Positions 17,107 through 25,899 of a DNA stretch of 64,000 nucleotides are shown here, one piece after another; within the stretch, counting starts at the first letter, position 1; each line of letters opens with the position of its first letter. Origin of the DNA: an uncultured Parabacteroides sp. (GTDB lineage: Bacteria > Bacteroidota > Bacteroidia > Bacteroidales > Tannerellaceae). Where the stretch lies: positions 62,001 to 126,000 of the forward strand of contig UQLN01000003.1 in assembly GCA_900541965.1 (NCBI GenBank), given 5' to 3'. The notes under the pieces are model-generated. The model searched no databases and had not been told where the DNA came from. It worked only from the letters and a program-made list of their open reading frames with translations. A program made the position numbers and the translations under genes.

Positions 17107-18270
17107 TTACTGCTTATTTAAATTGATTCCAACTTCAAATTGTTGTGTTGATGCTAATACTTCGGGAAGTTGTGCAAATACAGCTTGTATCATTTGCTGC
17201 AAATTTGAAGGCATTTTTGCTATGATTCCTTGTATAAATTCCTGGTCCTCCAACAAAGGAGAGACTGCATTGAGCAGACTCATAACCAGCTTCGTATCTG
17301 CATACACTGTCAAGTTCTGTCCTTCCATCTTATATGTTAAAGGAAAACCTGTCCCCAACATAGGAAGAGCTACTTCTATTAAATTAGCAATAACTTTATC
17401 CATAGGAGTGGCTGTTTCCGCTTTTGTCCCAAGGGCAGAGAGGAGCATTGTTGGATTTAATAATAAATAGATTGTATTGTCTTTAACATAATATTGCGCC
17501 ATATTTACTGGAGAGTCAACCCATTGAGGATTATTAATATTCTCTCCTTTTGAATAAGATGCTATAATATTACCATCTGCTTTAAATGTCACTTTTTTCA
17601 AGACAGCGTTTAATAACTGATATGGGCTATTTCCTCCTACAAATTGAGTATTCAATATCATTGAAAGAAATTCCTGGGGAGTATAATCTCTCCCTCCTAT
17701 CTTAATATTTTGTCCAGAAGTCCATGCTGTATATATAGGAAGTGATTGCTGTCCATCATATGTTTTTAGATTCCAGGAATCAAGCAGCTCTTGTGGAACT
17801 GTCATTTCAACCTTAAGAGATAACGTCAATTTTGTGGAATCAACTTCTCCTGTAAACTCAACGGAACGATTCTCTTTTTCTTCTTTTCCTGCAAATGTAT
17901 ATTTATTGCCACTTTGTTTCAATTCAATATTTGATATAATGGTAGTTGTTTCTCCTGGAATAACTCCAGGGATAGACATCGAAGATGCCGTATTATCACT
18001 TTTAGATTGCAATAAAGATAAGATATCCAAAGTACCACTCATTGTAAGGGTACCCGTTTTTCCATCTGTTGTTGCAAATTTTATCTGTTTGCCTGGCATT
18101 ACCGCATCACTATAAGTCAAAGCCAACTTATCTCCACTATATATATTTTCACCTTTCAGAAGAATTGGGACATCCGGTTGTGGGTCATCGCCACCATTGT
18201 TGTTGCTACAAGCAGTAAAAGCTCCTGTGGAACAAAGGACTGCAAACAAGTAAATCAGTTTCGTCTTCAT
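17107..18270 (-). CDS. DUF4925-type lipoprotein
   Basis: 387 residues from the ATG at 18270 (MKTKLIYLFAVLCSTGAFTAC, then SNNNGGDD). This is a clear lipoprotein signal; a longer upstream frame has no signal logic and crosses the promoter. The mature part has one beta-rich N-terminal unit (GDKLALTYSDAVMPGKQIKFA) and a C-terminal DUF4925 domain with LVMSLLNAVSPLLEDQEFIQGII. It belongs to the same paralogue group as 15035 and 20646 but is its own transcription unit: it has both a promoter (18318-18350) and a terminator. Confidence 0.8.
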   Translation of the reverse strand: MKTKLIYLFAVLCSTGAFTACSNNNGGDDPQPDVPILLKGENIYSGDKLALTYSDAVMPGKQIKFATTDGKTGTLTMSGTLDILSLLQSKSDNTASSMSIPGVIPGETTTIISNIELKQSGNKYTFAGKEEKENRSVEFTGEVDSTKLTLSLKVEMTVPQELLDSWNLKTYDGQQSLPIYTAWTSGQNIKIGGRDYTPQEFLSMILNTQFVGGNSPYQLLNAVLKKVTFKADGNIIASYSKGENINNPQWVDSPVNMAQYYVKDNTIYLLLNPTMLLSALGTKAETATPMDKVIANLIEVALPMLGTGFPLTYKMEGQNLTVYADTKLVMSLLNAVSPLLEDQEFIQGIIAKMPSNLQQMIQAVFAQLPEVLASTQQFEVGINLNKQ

Positions 18271-18317
18271 TTCTTTTCCGTTTTTAATAAATAAAACCCT
18301 ATGATTGTTACTAAATA

Positions 18318-18350
18318 CAAAGATACTAAATATCTGTATAATAGAGCAAA
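18318..18350 (-). promoter_or_regulatory. Promoter of the 17107 lipoprotein gene
   Basis: On the minus strand TTTG (18347-18350, -33 box), 21 bases, then TATCTTTG (18318-18325, -7 box). This fits the Bacteroidota consensus in both boxes and spacing. Confidence 0.75.
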
Positions 18351-18518
18351 ACAAAATATAAAGTATGGATTCTATGATTTATTTTCTTAAAAAGGGAACA
18401 TATATTCCGAATAAAGAAACATGATTATTTATTCGGAATTGTATATAATTGGTTAAGTTTTGATTATAATTCTTTCATTATAGACTTTAGTAGTAAATAA
18501 AAAGCATGGCAATTACAT

Positions 18519-18566
18519 AAAATGAAAAGAGGTATCAATGGCAACGATGACACCTCTTTTCATTTT
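18519..18566 (-). terminator. Terminator after the PCMD lipoprotein gene
   Basis: Perfect 15-bp stem AAAATGAAAAGAGGT / ACCTCTTTTCATTTT; the remaining bases between 18271 and 18587 hold only the promoter of the 17107 gene. Confidence 0.85.
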
Positions 18567-18587
18567 GATTAGGAGAAGTAAATTAAT

Positions 18588-20096
18588 TTATTCTCCTATA
18601 ACTTCTATTTCATCAAGAATTAAGGTACTACCTTCTGCACCTTTGAAGAAATCACCTTCCTTACTTGAAGAGCATACAATTGCCAATTTATATTTTGCAC
18701 CTTCTTCGTAAGTTTTTCCATCTAAATAGACAAAAGGAATGTCGAATTCAGTATATTCGGCTTTAGCTGTACCATCTGTTAATGCAGCAACTGCAACTCG
18801 TTTTGGAGAGTTGTTTATATCATATCCTGTTAGAACATCATCATCACTCTCCACTTTATATAATACAGCTTGTATAGCACATTCATCTATTTTATTAAAA
18901 ATTTCAATCACATTCTTAGGATCTGAACCATCTATAAATTTAGTACCTGGAGCATATTTATACCATCCTTTAAATCGAATAGGTTTTTTATCGTATGTTA
19001 AACCAAATCGTGTACAAGCTAGTTTCTCACCAGTTGTAGTATTTAAATAACTCATATCAAATATTCCTGTAAATACAGAACCTGAGATTATTGCTGGTAT
19101 TAATTTATTAGGATTACCGTAGCTGCGTGTTATTAGTCCAATTGCGTAATTACCATCTTTTTTATCTTCCGTTTTATAAGTTGGGGCACCACCTATTAAC
19201 GAAGCAATGAATGCAGCACCCTCAGAACTTGTACTTAATACATCAATTGGTAAAGGTTTATCATACGAACCTTTACTCTCCCATTCTTCAAAAGAGTATT
19301 TCAATATGTTCTGTTTACCAGCCACAGACACTTTATAAGTCTTCACCGTACCATCTTCCGATACAACCGTATAAATAACTTTCTTGCCATTTGAGAAATC
19401 TTGTGCTTCTTCGCTTGCTGGAGTAATCGTCGCTTTTTCTGAAATAGTGATAGTTGGAACCAATGCTTTCAAATCTTCATCGGTTGCAGAATCGATTACT
19501 TTTAAAGTAATCTCGCCATTGTCTTCGTCAATGGCGGGTTGCTCTGTAATCAAATTATTATCGAAAGTGTAAGTAAGGATTTTAGCTTCCGTACTTTCAT
19601 TTCCTGTCATTTTAGAGCCTGCAAATTTAGCTACCACATCCTGGCCTAAAGCAGCAACAGCGACACTTATATTGATATTGATTTTACTATTTTCTATTGT
19701 TCCTGTAACAGAAACAGGGCAAGTCCCAATAGGTTCTGTCAACGTCAATATTGTATTTCCATTGAACGCATAAACATTCTCCTTCTTTGTTACAACACAA
19801 GAATCAACATTTATATCTCCAAGGGACATTGGGCCAAAACTAAAATTCTTTAATTCTAATTTCAGTAGATTATCTCCAAATGTTGATTTTGAAATATAGA
19901 TTTTTTGAATTGCATCATCTCCTAAGCTTTGGTTATTAACTAATATACTCAATAAACCTTTATAAGTACCTGCTAATTCTTTTTCTACAGGTAATACAGG
20001 TTCTTTGGGCTCCCCTTCATCTTTTTTATCACAGGCAGCAAATAAGCCTATTGAGCAAATTACTAACAATAAGAACAAAACACTTCTTTTCTTCAT
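18588..20096 (-). CDS. PCMD-domain lipoprotein with calycin-like N-terminal domain
   Basis: 502 residues. Lipoprotein signal MKKRSVLFLLLVICSIGLFAAC. Domains in order: a beta-barrel, calycin-like domain (about 35-165, starting ELAGTYKGLLSILV), a short DUF5018-type Ig-like linker (about 180-265: TYTFDNNLITEQPAIDEDN ... YKVSVAG), and a C-terminal PCMD domain (putative carbohydrate metabolism; about 270-502: FEEWESKG, FKGWYKYAPGTKF, GSTLILDEIEVIGE). PCMD resembles carbohydrate-binding beta-sandwiches, so surface glycan binding is a reasonable inference. It sits inside an array of DUF4925 lipoproteins. Confidence 0.82.
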   Translation of the reverse strand: MKKRSVLFLLLVICSIGLFAACDKKDEGEPKEPVLPVEKELAGTYKGLLSILVNNQSLGDDAIQKIYISKSTFGDNLLKLELKNFSFGPMSLGDINVDSCVVTKKENVYAFNGNTILTLTEPIGTCPVSVTGTIENSKININISVAVAALGQDVVAKFAGSKMTGNESTEAKILTYTFDNNLITEQPAIDEDNGEITLKVIDSATDEDLKALVPTITISEKATITPASEEAQDFSNGKKVIYTVVSEDGTVKTYKVSVAGKQNILKYSFEEWESKGSYDKPLPIDVLSTSSEGAAFIASLIGGAPTYKTEDKKDGNYAIGLITRSYGNPNKLIPAIISGSVFTGIFDMSYLNTTTGEKLACTRFGLTYDKKPIRFKGWYKYAPGTKFIDGSDPKNVIEIFNKIDECAIQAVLYKVESDDDVLTGYDINNSPKRVAVAALTDGTAKAEYTEFDIPFVYLDGKTYEEGAKYKLAIVCSSSKEGDFFKGAEGSTLILDEIEVIGE

Positions 20097-20645
20097 AATT
20101 TTCTTTTTTTAATTGGTAAAATTTAATTTTATTTGAGCGGCGAATATAGTGATTATTACAAAAAGGGAACAATAAAAAAGGTAAAATGTAAATAAATAAA
20201 ACTGATTTCTTAAGAATAGAACACTTAATGCCAAAGATGTAACATCATCCTTCAGCAAATAGTACCTGCAATACCCTAACTTAAGGAGATTAACAGCTTG
20301 TTTTATACAAAAACAAATCTGAGCTAAAACAAAAACCGACTAAATGTGTTTTTATATTAGGTTAAATTTGACCGCTCCATTAATAATAGAACATCTCCTT
20401 TTATCGGGGAACCATTCCATATAAAATGAAAAATCTAAATATTTCCAAGCCGATTTATACATATATATAGAATTATTCAGAACAATTTCTTAAATATATT
20501 TTGACCGTTCTTTTCTTGTTTTATCCATCATGCTTTCTTCTTTCTTAAAAATAGAACATATAATCGTAAACATCTCTCTTTACGCGAACCGAATAAAGCC
20601 TTTACTTTGCAAAAACCCTGAATATTTAATCAATTAGTATAGAAA
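20097..20645. other. 549-base divergent intergenic region between lipoprotein genes
   Basis: No coding frame seen. The nonamer AATAGAACA occurs three times in the same orientation at 20215-20223, 20385-20393 and 20550-20558, spaced 170 and 165 bases; TTTGACCG followed by C/T-TC precedes the second and third copies. This could be a regulator site or the trace of an old tandem duplication. TTACTTTGC just before the 20646 gene resembles a -7 box with one base less spacing. Confidence 0.4.
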
Positions 20646-21956
20646 ATGAAGAAAAAACTATTCTTTTTACTTACCCTTATGTGTTCCGTGAGTATGTTTA
20701 TGTCTTGTAGCAAAGATGATGGAGATACATGGAAAGAGATTCCTAAAAATATTACAGCAGAGAATGCAACCTTAACATTAAACGGGAAAAGTATTGCCGG
20801 AACTGCAGTCACTATTGACGTACAGTCTGCAAAAACAGCTATTGTCTCTCTTAAAAATGTATTGTACGGACATAGCTCCGTGCCTGTTAATGTAATCATG
20901 GAAGAGCAGGATAATCATTCCTACAATTTCCAGGGCAGCACGAATATAAAAGGAGAAACGAAAACCGATACCGACCTGGGACTTACCGTAAAGGTAAATG
21001 GTAATGTAACGAAAGACGGTAAAATGATGCTCGATATAACCACCTCCGGCTGGGGAGCTATTGCCGGTAGTTATGCCAATGACAGCCTTAGTATTAAGAT
21101 TAACAACGTAGCTCAGGATGCAAAATTCCCTGTTGCCGTATTAGCTATATCTGAATCGAAAGCGACTTTAAAATTCCAAACATTAGCTTACCTCGCCAAT
21201 GATTTCTCTGTTGATGTGGAACTTTTGCAGGTCGGGGAAATGTACAGACTAAGCGGAAGCAGTAAGAAAGAAGGATGTTATGATATATCCATTAACGGTA
21301 GTATCCAAAATAGCGTATTGGAGATAAACGTAGATTATAAATCGCTTTCTCCTGTTGTTGGTAAATGGGGTATTAAAATTGACTCGGAGGATGAGCCGGA
21401 GTTTATCTTCGAATTTAAAACGAAGGAAGGACATATAACCTTACCGCAAGAATTTATTGATATGCTTCCGGACATCATAAAAGAGTTTATCAAAAAACAA
21501 ATGTCGGATGAAGAAATTAATATGATCTTTAAAATGGCATTGGGAATCGTCTCTCCTTGTTTTGAATCCGTTGAATTTAAAGAAGACGGAACTGTTATCG
21601 TTACATACCATCCAATCAGTGATCCCGACCAAACCAAGACTTTGGAAATCTTTACTTTCGGCTTCAAAGATAAAGAAATGAACCTTGTTGTGGATTTCAA
21701 ATCCGTCATAGGTATGGATTTGAAATATCCGGTTACACTGCATTATTATGTAGATACGGACGGTTCTCTGAAAGTATGGGTAGATAAAGCTATTTTGAAT
21801 GAGTATTTGGCATTGGCTACCAAAGTACTTCCTCTTTTGAAGGATATATTAGGTGACAAATATGCACTGGTCGAAATGATTTTGAATGTCGTCAATAACA
21901 ATATCGTAGGAGCAAGTACACAGTTTGATTTAGGGTTGGTACTCGAAAAGAGATAA
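20646..21956 (+). CDS. DUF4925-type lipoprotein
   Basis: 436 residues. Lipoprotein signal KKKLFFLLTLMCSVSMFMSC, then SKDDGD, almost the same mature start as the 15035 protein. Two N-terminal beta-rich units (ENATLTLNGKSIAGTAVTID and NDSLSIKINNVAQDAKFPVA) precede a DUF4925 domain from about residue 230 (SPVVGKWGIKIDSEDEPEFIF ... VLEKR). Third member of the local paralogue array, on the opposite strand from the other two. Function unknown. Confidence 0.8.
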   Translation: MKKKLFFLLTLMCSVSMFMSCSKDDGDTWKEIPKNITAENATLTLNGKSIAGTAVTIDVQSAKTAIVSLKNVLYGHSSVPVNVIMEEQDNHSYNFQGSTNIKGETKTDTDLGLTVKVNGNVTKDGKMMLDITTSGWGAIAGSYANDSLSIKINNVAQDAKFPVAVLAISESKATLKFQTLAYLANDFSVDVELLQVGEMYRLSGSSKKEGCYDISINGSIQNSVLEINVDYKSLSPVVGKWGIKIDSEDEPEFIFEFKTKEGHITLPQEFIDMLPDIIKEFIKKQMSDEEINMIFKMALGIVSPCFESVEFKEDGTVIVTYHPISDPDQTKTLEIFTFGFKDKEMNLVVDFKSVIGMDLKYPVTLHYYVDTDGSLKVWVDKAILNEYLALATKVLPLLKDILGDKYALVEMILNVVNNNIVGASTQFDLGLVLEKR

Positions 21957-21981
21957 CTACGATTCTCAAATACTAATACAA

Positions 21982-22056
21982 AAGACGCTGACGGAACCCC
22001 AAAATGCAGATTATATAATAAATAAGTCTGCAAAAATCTGGTTCCGCCAGCGTCTT
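21982..22056. terminator. Bidirectional terminator between DUF4925 gene and pgl
   Basis: Seventeen-base arms (AAGACGCTGaCGGAACC against GGTTCCGcCAGCGTCTT), one mismatch, with an inner TGCAGA/TCTGCA stem, between convergent genes. Confidence 0.8.
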
Positions 22057-22075
22057 CCGCGTTCAGTGATGTGTA

Positions 22076-22780
22076 TTATCTTAATGTAGTATAGACATTC
22101 GCTTCTACCGCATGAGACAGGATATAAGTTGCCGGCGTTGGTTTAGCAATCGAATATCCCCTCCTTAAGTCTTCTATCACCATTGCTTTTTCTTTTCCGA
22201 GTACAGGAACAAGCAAAGGGGAATCATTTAATATCAGTAAACCTGTCATTGTCACCCTGTACTGATGCGTTACCGGATGCTGGGATACAGCATAGTTCCG
22301 GCTATCTGTCAGTAATGGCAACGAATTAGGGAATATGGAAGCTGTGTGCATATCCTCTCCTACACCCAATATGATACAGTCAAAATACGGAAGCTGGCCA
22401 TGCCTGGGCAAAAACTCCTTCACAATACGCGAATAACGCATAGCTTCCGTTCCCGGTTCCACTTCCCCATGAATACGGAAAATATTATTTTCCCGAATGG
22501 ATAGAGGTTTAAACAACAATTCATTTGCATATTTGTAGTTGCTCTCCGGATCTGTCGGAGGAACGCAACGTTCGTCCACCCAAAAAAAGTGAATACGGTT
22601 CCATTCAATCGTATCCCTATATTCATCCACCCAGAGGTCAAACATTTTCTTTGCCGTTTCACCCCCTGAAAGAGCAAGATTGAAAGGCAGCCCGTCATCT
22701 TTCCTGCTCATATAATAGATCAGGCAGGAAGTCATTGAACGAAGCGCTTCTTTGCTATCATTAAAATTTTCTATTACCAT
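22076..22780 (-). CDS. pgl: 6-phosphogluconolactonase
   Basis: Hydrolyses 6-phosphogluconolactone, the second step of the oxidative pentose phosphate pathway. 234 residues, the usual length of the DevB/SOL type. Motifs include LALSGGETAKKMFDLW, HFFWVDERCVPPTDPESNY and the active-site region DCIILGVGEDMHTASIFP. Last gene of the gnd-zwf-pgl operon; 18 bases separate it from zwf. Confidence 0.94.
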   Translation of the reverse strand: MVIENFNDSKEALRSMTSCLIYYMSRKDDGLPFNLALSGGETAKKMFDLWVDEYRDTIEWNRIHFFWVDERCVPPTDPESNYKYANELLFKPLSIRENNIFRIHGEVEPGTEAMRYSRIVKEFLPRHGQLPYFDCIILGVGEDMHTASIFPNSLPLLTDSRNYAVSQHPVTHQYRVTMTGLLILNDSPLLVPVLGKEKAMVIEDLRRGYSIAKPTPATYILSHAVEANVYTTLR

Positions 22781-22798
22781 AATATTATTCCTTTTTTA

Positions 22799-24265
22799 TT
22801 ATCCGCATGAATCACAGGAATCGTCCGGAAGCATGCCCAGCAAGGCTTTTTCAAGAGGTCCGTCCTCTCCCGGTTCATAGAAAAACAAGTTTTTACTTCC
22901 TTCTTCCTGCCAGTGCCGGAGAATCGGGTCTATCAGTTTCCAACTGGCTTCCAACGCATCGCTGCGGGCATACAATGTCGAATCGCCCAACATGGCATCG
23001 AGTAACAAACGTTCGTAAGCATCAGGAAGATAACTTTTAGAAAGCGAATCATAACGGAAGTCCATTCCCACCTGTTTAACAGTAAAACCGGCACCCGGCA
23101 TCTTCAATCCGAATTTCAACGTGATACTTTCATTTGGCTGAATACGGATTATCAGTTTATTACAGGAACTGCCCGAACATTGTCCGGCAAACAACTGGTG
23201 AGGAGTCGATTTGAAATTTACAACAATTTCAGAGGTCTTCTCCGGCAGTTTCTTTCCGGTAAAAATGTAGAAAGGAACACCGCTCCAGCGCCAGTTATCA
23301 ATAAACATCTTCATGGCTACATATGTTTCGGTATTGGAATCCGGAGCTACATTTTTTTCCTGCCGGTAACCTTCATACTGCCCTCTTACTATCAGTTTAT
23401 CTATTTCTTTCGGTTGATAAGGACGAAGGGCACGGAATACTTTCACAATCTCATCACGGATGGGCTCCGGATCAAAAACGGAAGGCGATTCCATCGTTGT
23501 GAATGCCATCAATTGCATCAGATGATTTTGTATCATATCCCTCAAAGCTCCTGCCCCATCATAATATTTACCCCGGTTCTCTACACCTAATGTTTCACTG
23601 GCACTGATTTCCACCGAGTCTACATAATTCCGGTTCCAAAGCGGTTCGAATATGCCGTTGGAGAAACGGAGCACCAATATATTCTGTACTGTTTCTTTAC
23701 CTAAATAATGGTCGATACGGTAGATTTCCTTTTCATCGAAAATCTTACAAAGATGCTGGTTCAGACGTTGGGCGGATTCCAGACTTGTCCCGAAAGGCTT
23801 TTCTACAATCACACGGCGCCAGCCATCTTCTTTTTCCGGTACATTCATCCCGTTTTCCTGCAGGCAGGCCGGAACCAATTCATACATTAAAGGAGGCGTT
23901 GCCAGATAATAAATCACTTTGTCCGGCAACTGTTCCTGTTGTTGCAGGAAACGGATACGTTCTTTTAGCTTGCCATATTCTGCCGAATTGGTAGAATCGA
24001 AGGCAAGATAAAATACACGACGAAGGAAACTGTCCAGTTGTGCTTCGTCCAGTTCTTTATTTTTAGATGCTTCGAGTATCTGTTTTTTTTCTTCTGCACG
24101 GTATTCTTCATCCGTATAGTCGGTCCGTGCTGCTCCCAGAATACAAAAATGTTCGGGCAGCAATTCACGGACATGCAGTTCAAAAAGGGAAGGGAGCAGT
24201 TTACGGGCTGTCAAATCACCCGAAGCTCCGAATATAACGAGTAGTTGGTCACTTGCTTTTTTCAT
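22799..24265 (-). CDS. zwf: Glucose-6-phosphate 1-dehydrogenase
   Basis: Oxidises glucose 6-phosphate to the lactone and makes NADPH. 488 residues. The N-terminal coenzyme motif is IFGASGDLTARKLLPSLF, the substrate and catalytic signature is RIDHYLGKETVQNILVLRF, and the C-terminal domain includes GAGALRDMIQNHLMQ and YERLLLDAMLGD. The last residues (DDSCDSCG) are cysteine rich, an uncommon tail. Middle gene of the gnd-zwf-pgl operon. Confidence 0.96.
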   Translation of the reverse strand: MKKASDQLLVIFGASGDLTARKLLPSLFELHVRELLPEHFCILGAARTDYTDEEYRAEEKKQILEASKNKELDEAQLDSFLRRVFYLAFDSTNSAEYGKLKERIRFLQQQEQLPDKVIYYLATPPLMYELVPACLQENGMNVPEKEDGWRRVIVEKPFGTSLESAQRLNQHLCKIFDEKEIYRIDHYLGKETVQNILVLRFSNGIFEPLWNRNYVDSVEISASETLGVENRGKYYDGAGALRDMIQNHLMQLMAFTTMESPSVFDPEPIRDEIVKVFRALRPYQPKEIDKLIVRGQYEGYRQEKNVAPDSNTETYVAMKMFIDNWRWSGVPFYIFTGKKLPEKTSEIVVNFKSTPHQLFAGQCSGSSCNKLIIRIQPNESITLKFGLKMPGAGFTVKQVGMDFRYDSLSKSYLPDAYERLLLDAMLGDSTLYARSDALEASWKLIDPILRHWQEEGSKNLFFYEPGEDGPLEKALLGMLPDDSCDSCG

Positions 24266-24286
24266 TTCTTATGCTCTCCTGTTACG

Positions 24287-25738
24287 TTATACGATATATG
24301 TACCTGAAACTGTATTTCCTCCTTCTCCCGTCCAGTTCGTATGGAAGAAATGTCCTCGCTCCCGGTCTGTCCGTTCATAGGTATGAGCTCCGAAATAATC
24401 CCGTTGCGCCTGAATCAGATTGGCAGCAGAATGCAACGTGCGCAACCCGTCGAAATAACTCAGTGCGGAGCTCATGGCAGGCAATGCCACTCCGCTTAAT
24501 GCACCTTCAGCAACCATTTTGCGCCATGCAGGCAAAGCCGATTGTATTTTACCCCGAAAGAAATCATCAAACAGCAAGTTTTCCAAATCCGGATTCTTCC
24601 GGTAAGCTTCCGTTATCTTTTGCAGGAATGCAGAACGGATGATGCAACCTTTGCGCCAGATGCGTGCAATCGTTCCGAAGTCCAGTTCCCATCCATATCG
24701 TTCGGAAGCCCGGCGAAGCAGAGAGAAACCTTGTGCATACGAAACCAACTTGGCTGCATAAAGAGCCTGGCGGACTTCTTCAATGAAAAGTTCTTCGTTC
24801 ACTTCTACCTTTTCCGGATACAACCCGGAAGCCCTCTGGCGTTCACCATGCAAAGCAGAAAGTAAACGGGCATATACGGCCTCGGTAATCAATGTCAACG
24901 GATCGTTTTCATCCATAGCTGCTATTGCACTCCATTTTCCTGTACCTTTTTGTCCGGCAACATCCAGAATCTTATCCAACAAAGGTTTTCCGTCTTCATC
25001 CCGGAAGCGAAGAATATTCGCCGTTATTTCAATCAGGAAACTATCCAGTTCGCCCCCGTTCCATTCGTCAAAAATGATAGCCAACGCATCATTGTCCAGT
25101 CCTTTGCGGTATTTCAATAAAGCATAAGCTTCGGAAATAAGTTGCATGTCGCCGTATTCAATACCATTGTGTACCATTTTTACAAAATGTCCGGCTCCAC
25201 CGCTACCTATCCATTCGCAGCAAGGAGTGCCATCGTCAAGTTTTGCCGAGATTCCCTGAAGAATATCTTTAACCAACGGCCATGCGGCAGCAGAACCACC
25301 GGGCATAACCGACGGACCACGCAAGGCACCCTCCTCTCCTCCTGAAATTCCGGTACCTATAAAATACATACCTTTATTTTCTACTTCCTTTACCCGACGT
25401 TCGGTGTCATGGAAATCAGAGTTGCCGCCATCGACTATTACATCTCCCGGAGAGAGAAACGGTACTAATTGGGCAATCAACTCATCTACCGGGGAACCGG
25501 CTTTTACCATCATCATTATTTTACGCGGACGGGCGACCGAATCGACCAGTTGCTCGATGGAATGTGTTCCTATAAAGTGTTTTCCTTTACCCCTGCCGTT
25601 GATAAAACGGTCAACCACACCTTCTTCCCCTGGAAAGCTACGGTTATAAACAGCTACACTGAAACCTTTACTTTCCATATTCAACGCCAGATTCTCACCC
25701 ATTACGGCAAGACCTATTAATCCAATATCTGCTTTCAT
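24287..25738 (-). CDS. gnd: 6-phosphogluconate dehydrogenase, decarboxylating
   Basis: Converts 6-phosphogluconate to ribulose 5-phosphate and CO2 with NADP. 483 residues. The coenzyme motif is GLAVMGENLALNMESKGF, followed by GGNSDFHDTERR, SGGEEGALRGPSVMPGG and the catalytic helix GGAGHFVKMVHNGIEYGDMQ (Lys and the HNGIEYGDMQ signature). First gene of the operon; its leader holds overlapping inverted repeats that may regulate all three genes. Confidence 0.96.
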   Translation of the reverse strand: MKADIGLIGLAVMGENLALNMESKGFSVAVYNRSFPGEEGVVDRFINGRGKGKHFIGTHSIEQLVDSVARPRKIMMMVKAGSPVDELIAQLVPFLSPGDVIVDGGNSDFHDTERRVKEVENKGMYFIGTGISGGEEGALRGPSVMPGGSAAAWPLVKDILQGISAKLDDGTPCCEWIGSGGAGHFVKMVHNGIEYGDMQLISEAYALLKYRKGLDNDALAIIFDEWNGGELDSFLIEITANILRFRDEDGKPLLDKILDVAGQKGTGKWSAIAAMDENDPLTLITEAVYARLLSALHGERQRASGLYPEKVEVNEELFIEEVRQALYAAKLVSYAQGFSLLRRASERYGWELDFGTIARIWRKGCIIRSAFLQKITEAYRKNPDLENLLFDDFFRGKIQSALPAWRKMVAEGALSGVALPAMSSALSYFDGLRTLHSAANLIQAQRDYFGAHTYERTDRERGHFFHTNWTGEGGNTVSGTYIV

Positions 25739-25755
25739 ATCTTGTTCGATTTATT

Positions 25756-25792
25756 CTACAAAGAAAACATTTCTTTGTAGATAAATGTTTTC
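25756..25792 (-). promoter_or_regulatory. Overlapping inverted repeats in the gnd leader
   Basis: CTACAAAGAAA-ACA-TTTCTTTGTAG (25756-25780) is a perfect 11-bp palindrome with a 3-base loop, 18 bases before the gnd ATG. GAAAACATTT (25763-25772) also pairs perfectly with AAATGTTTTC (25783-25792). The two hairpins share bases and cannot form together. This could be an operator or an RNA switch. Confidence 0.6.
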
Positions 25793-25868
25793 AGTTTTGT
25801 TTATGAAGTGATTTATAGTATCTATTAAAATTCAAACTTCCAAAACAAAATACCAGCATTTTAAGTTC

Positions 25869-25876
25869 TATATTTG
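25869..25876 (+). promoter_or_regulatory. -7 promoter box for the DUF2156 gene
   Basis: TATATTTG matches TAnnTTTG, 24 bases before the ATG. Confidence 0.55.
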
Positions 25877-25899
25877 CGTTACAAATTAACAAAAAAAAG

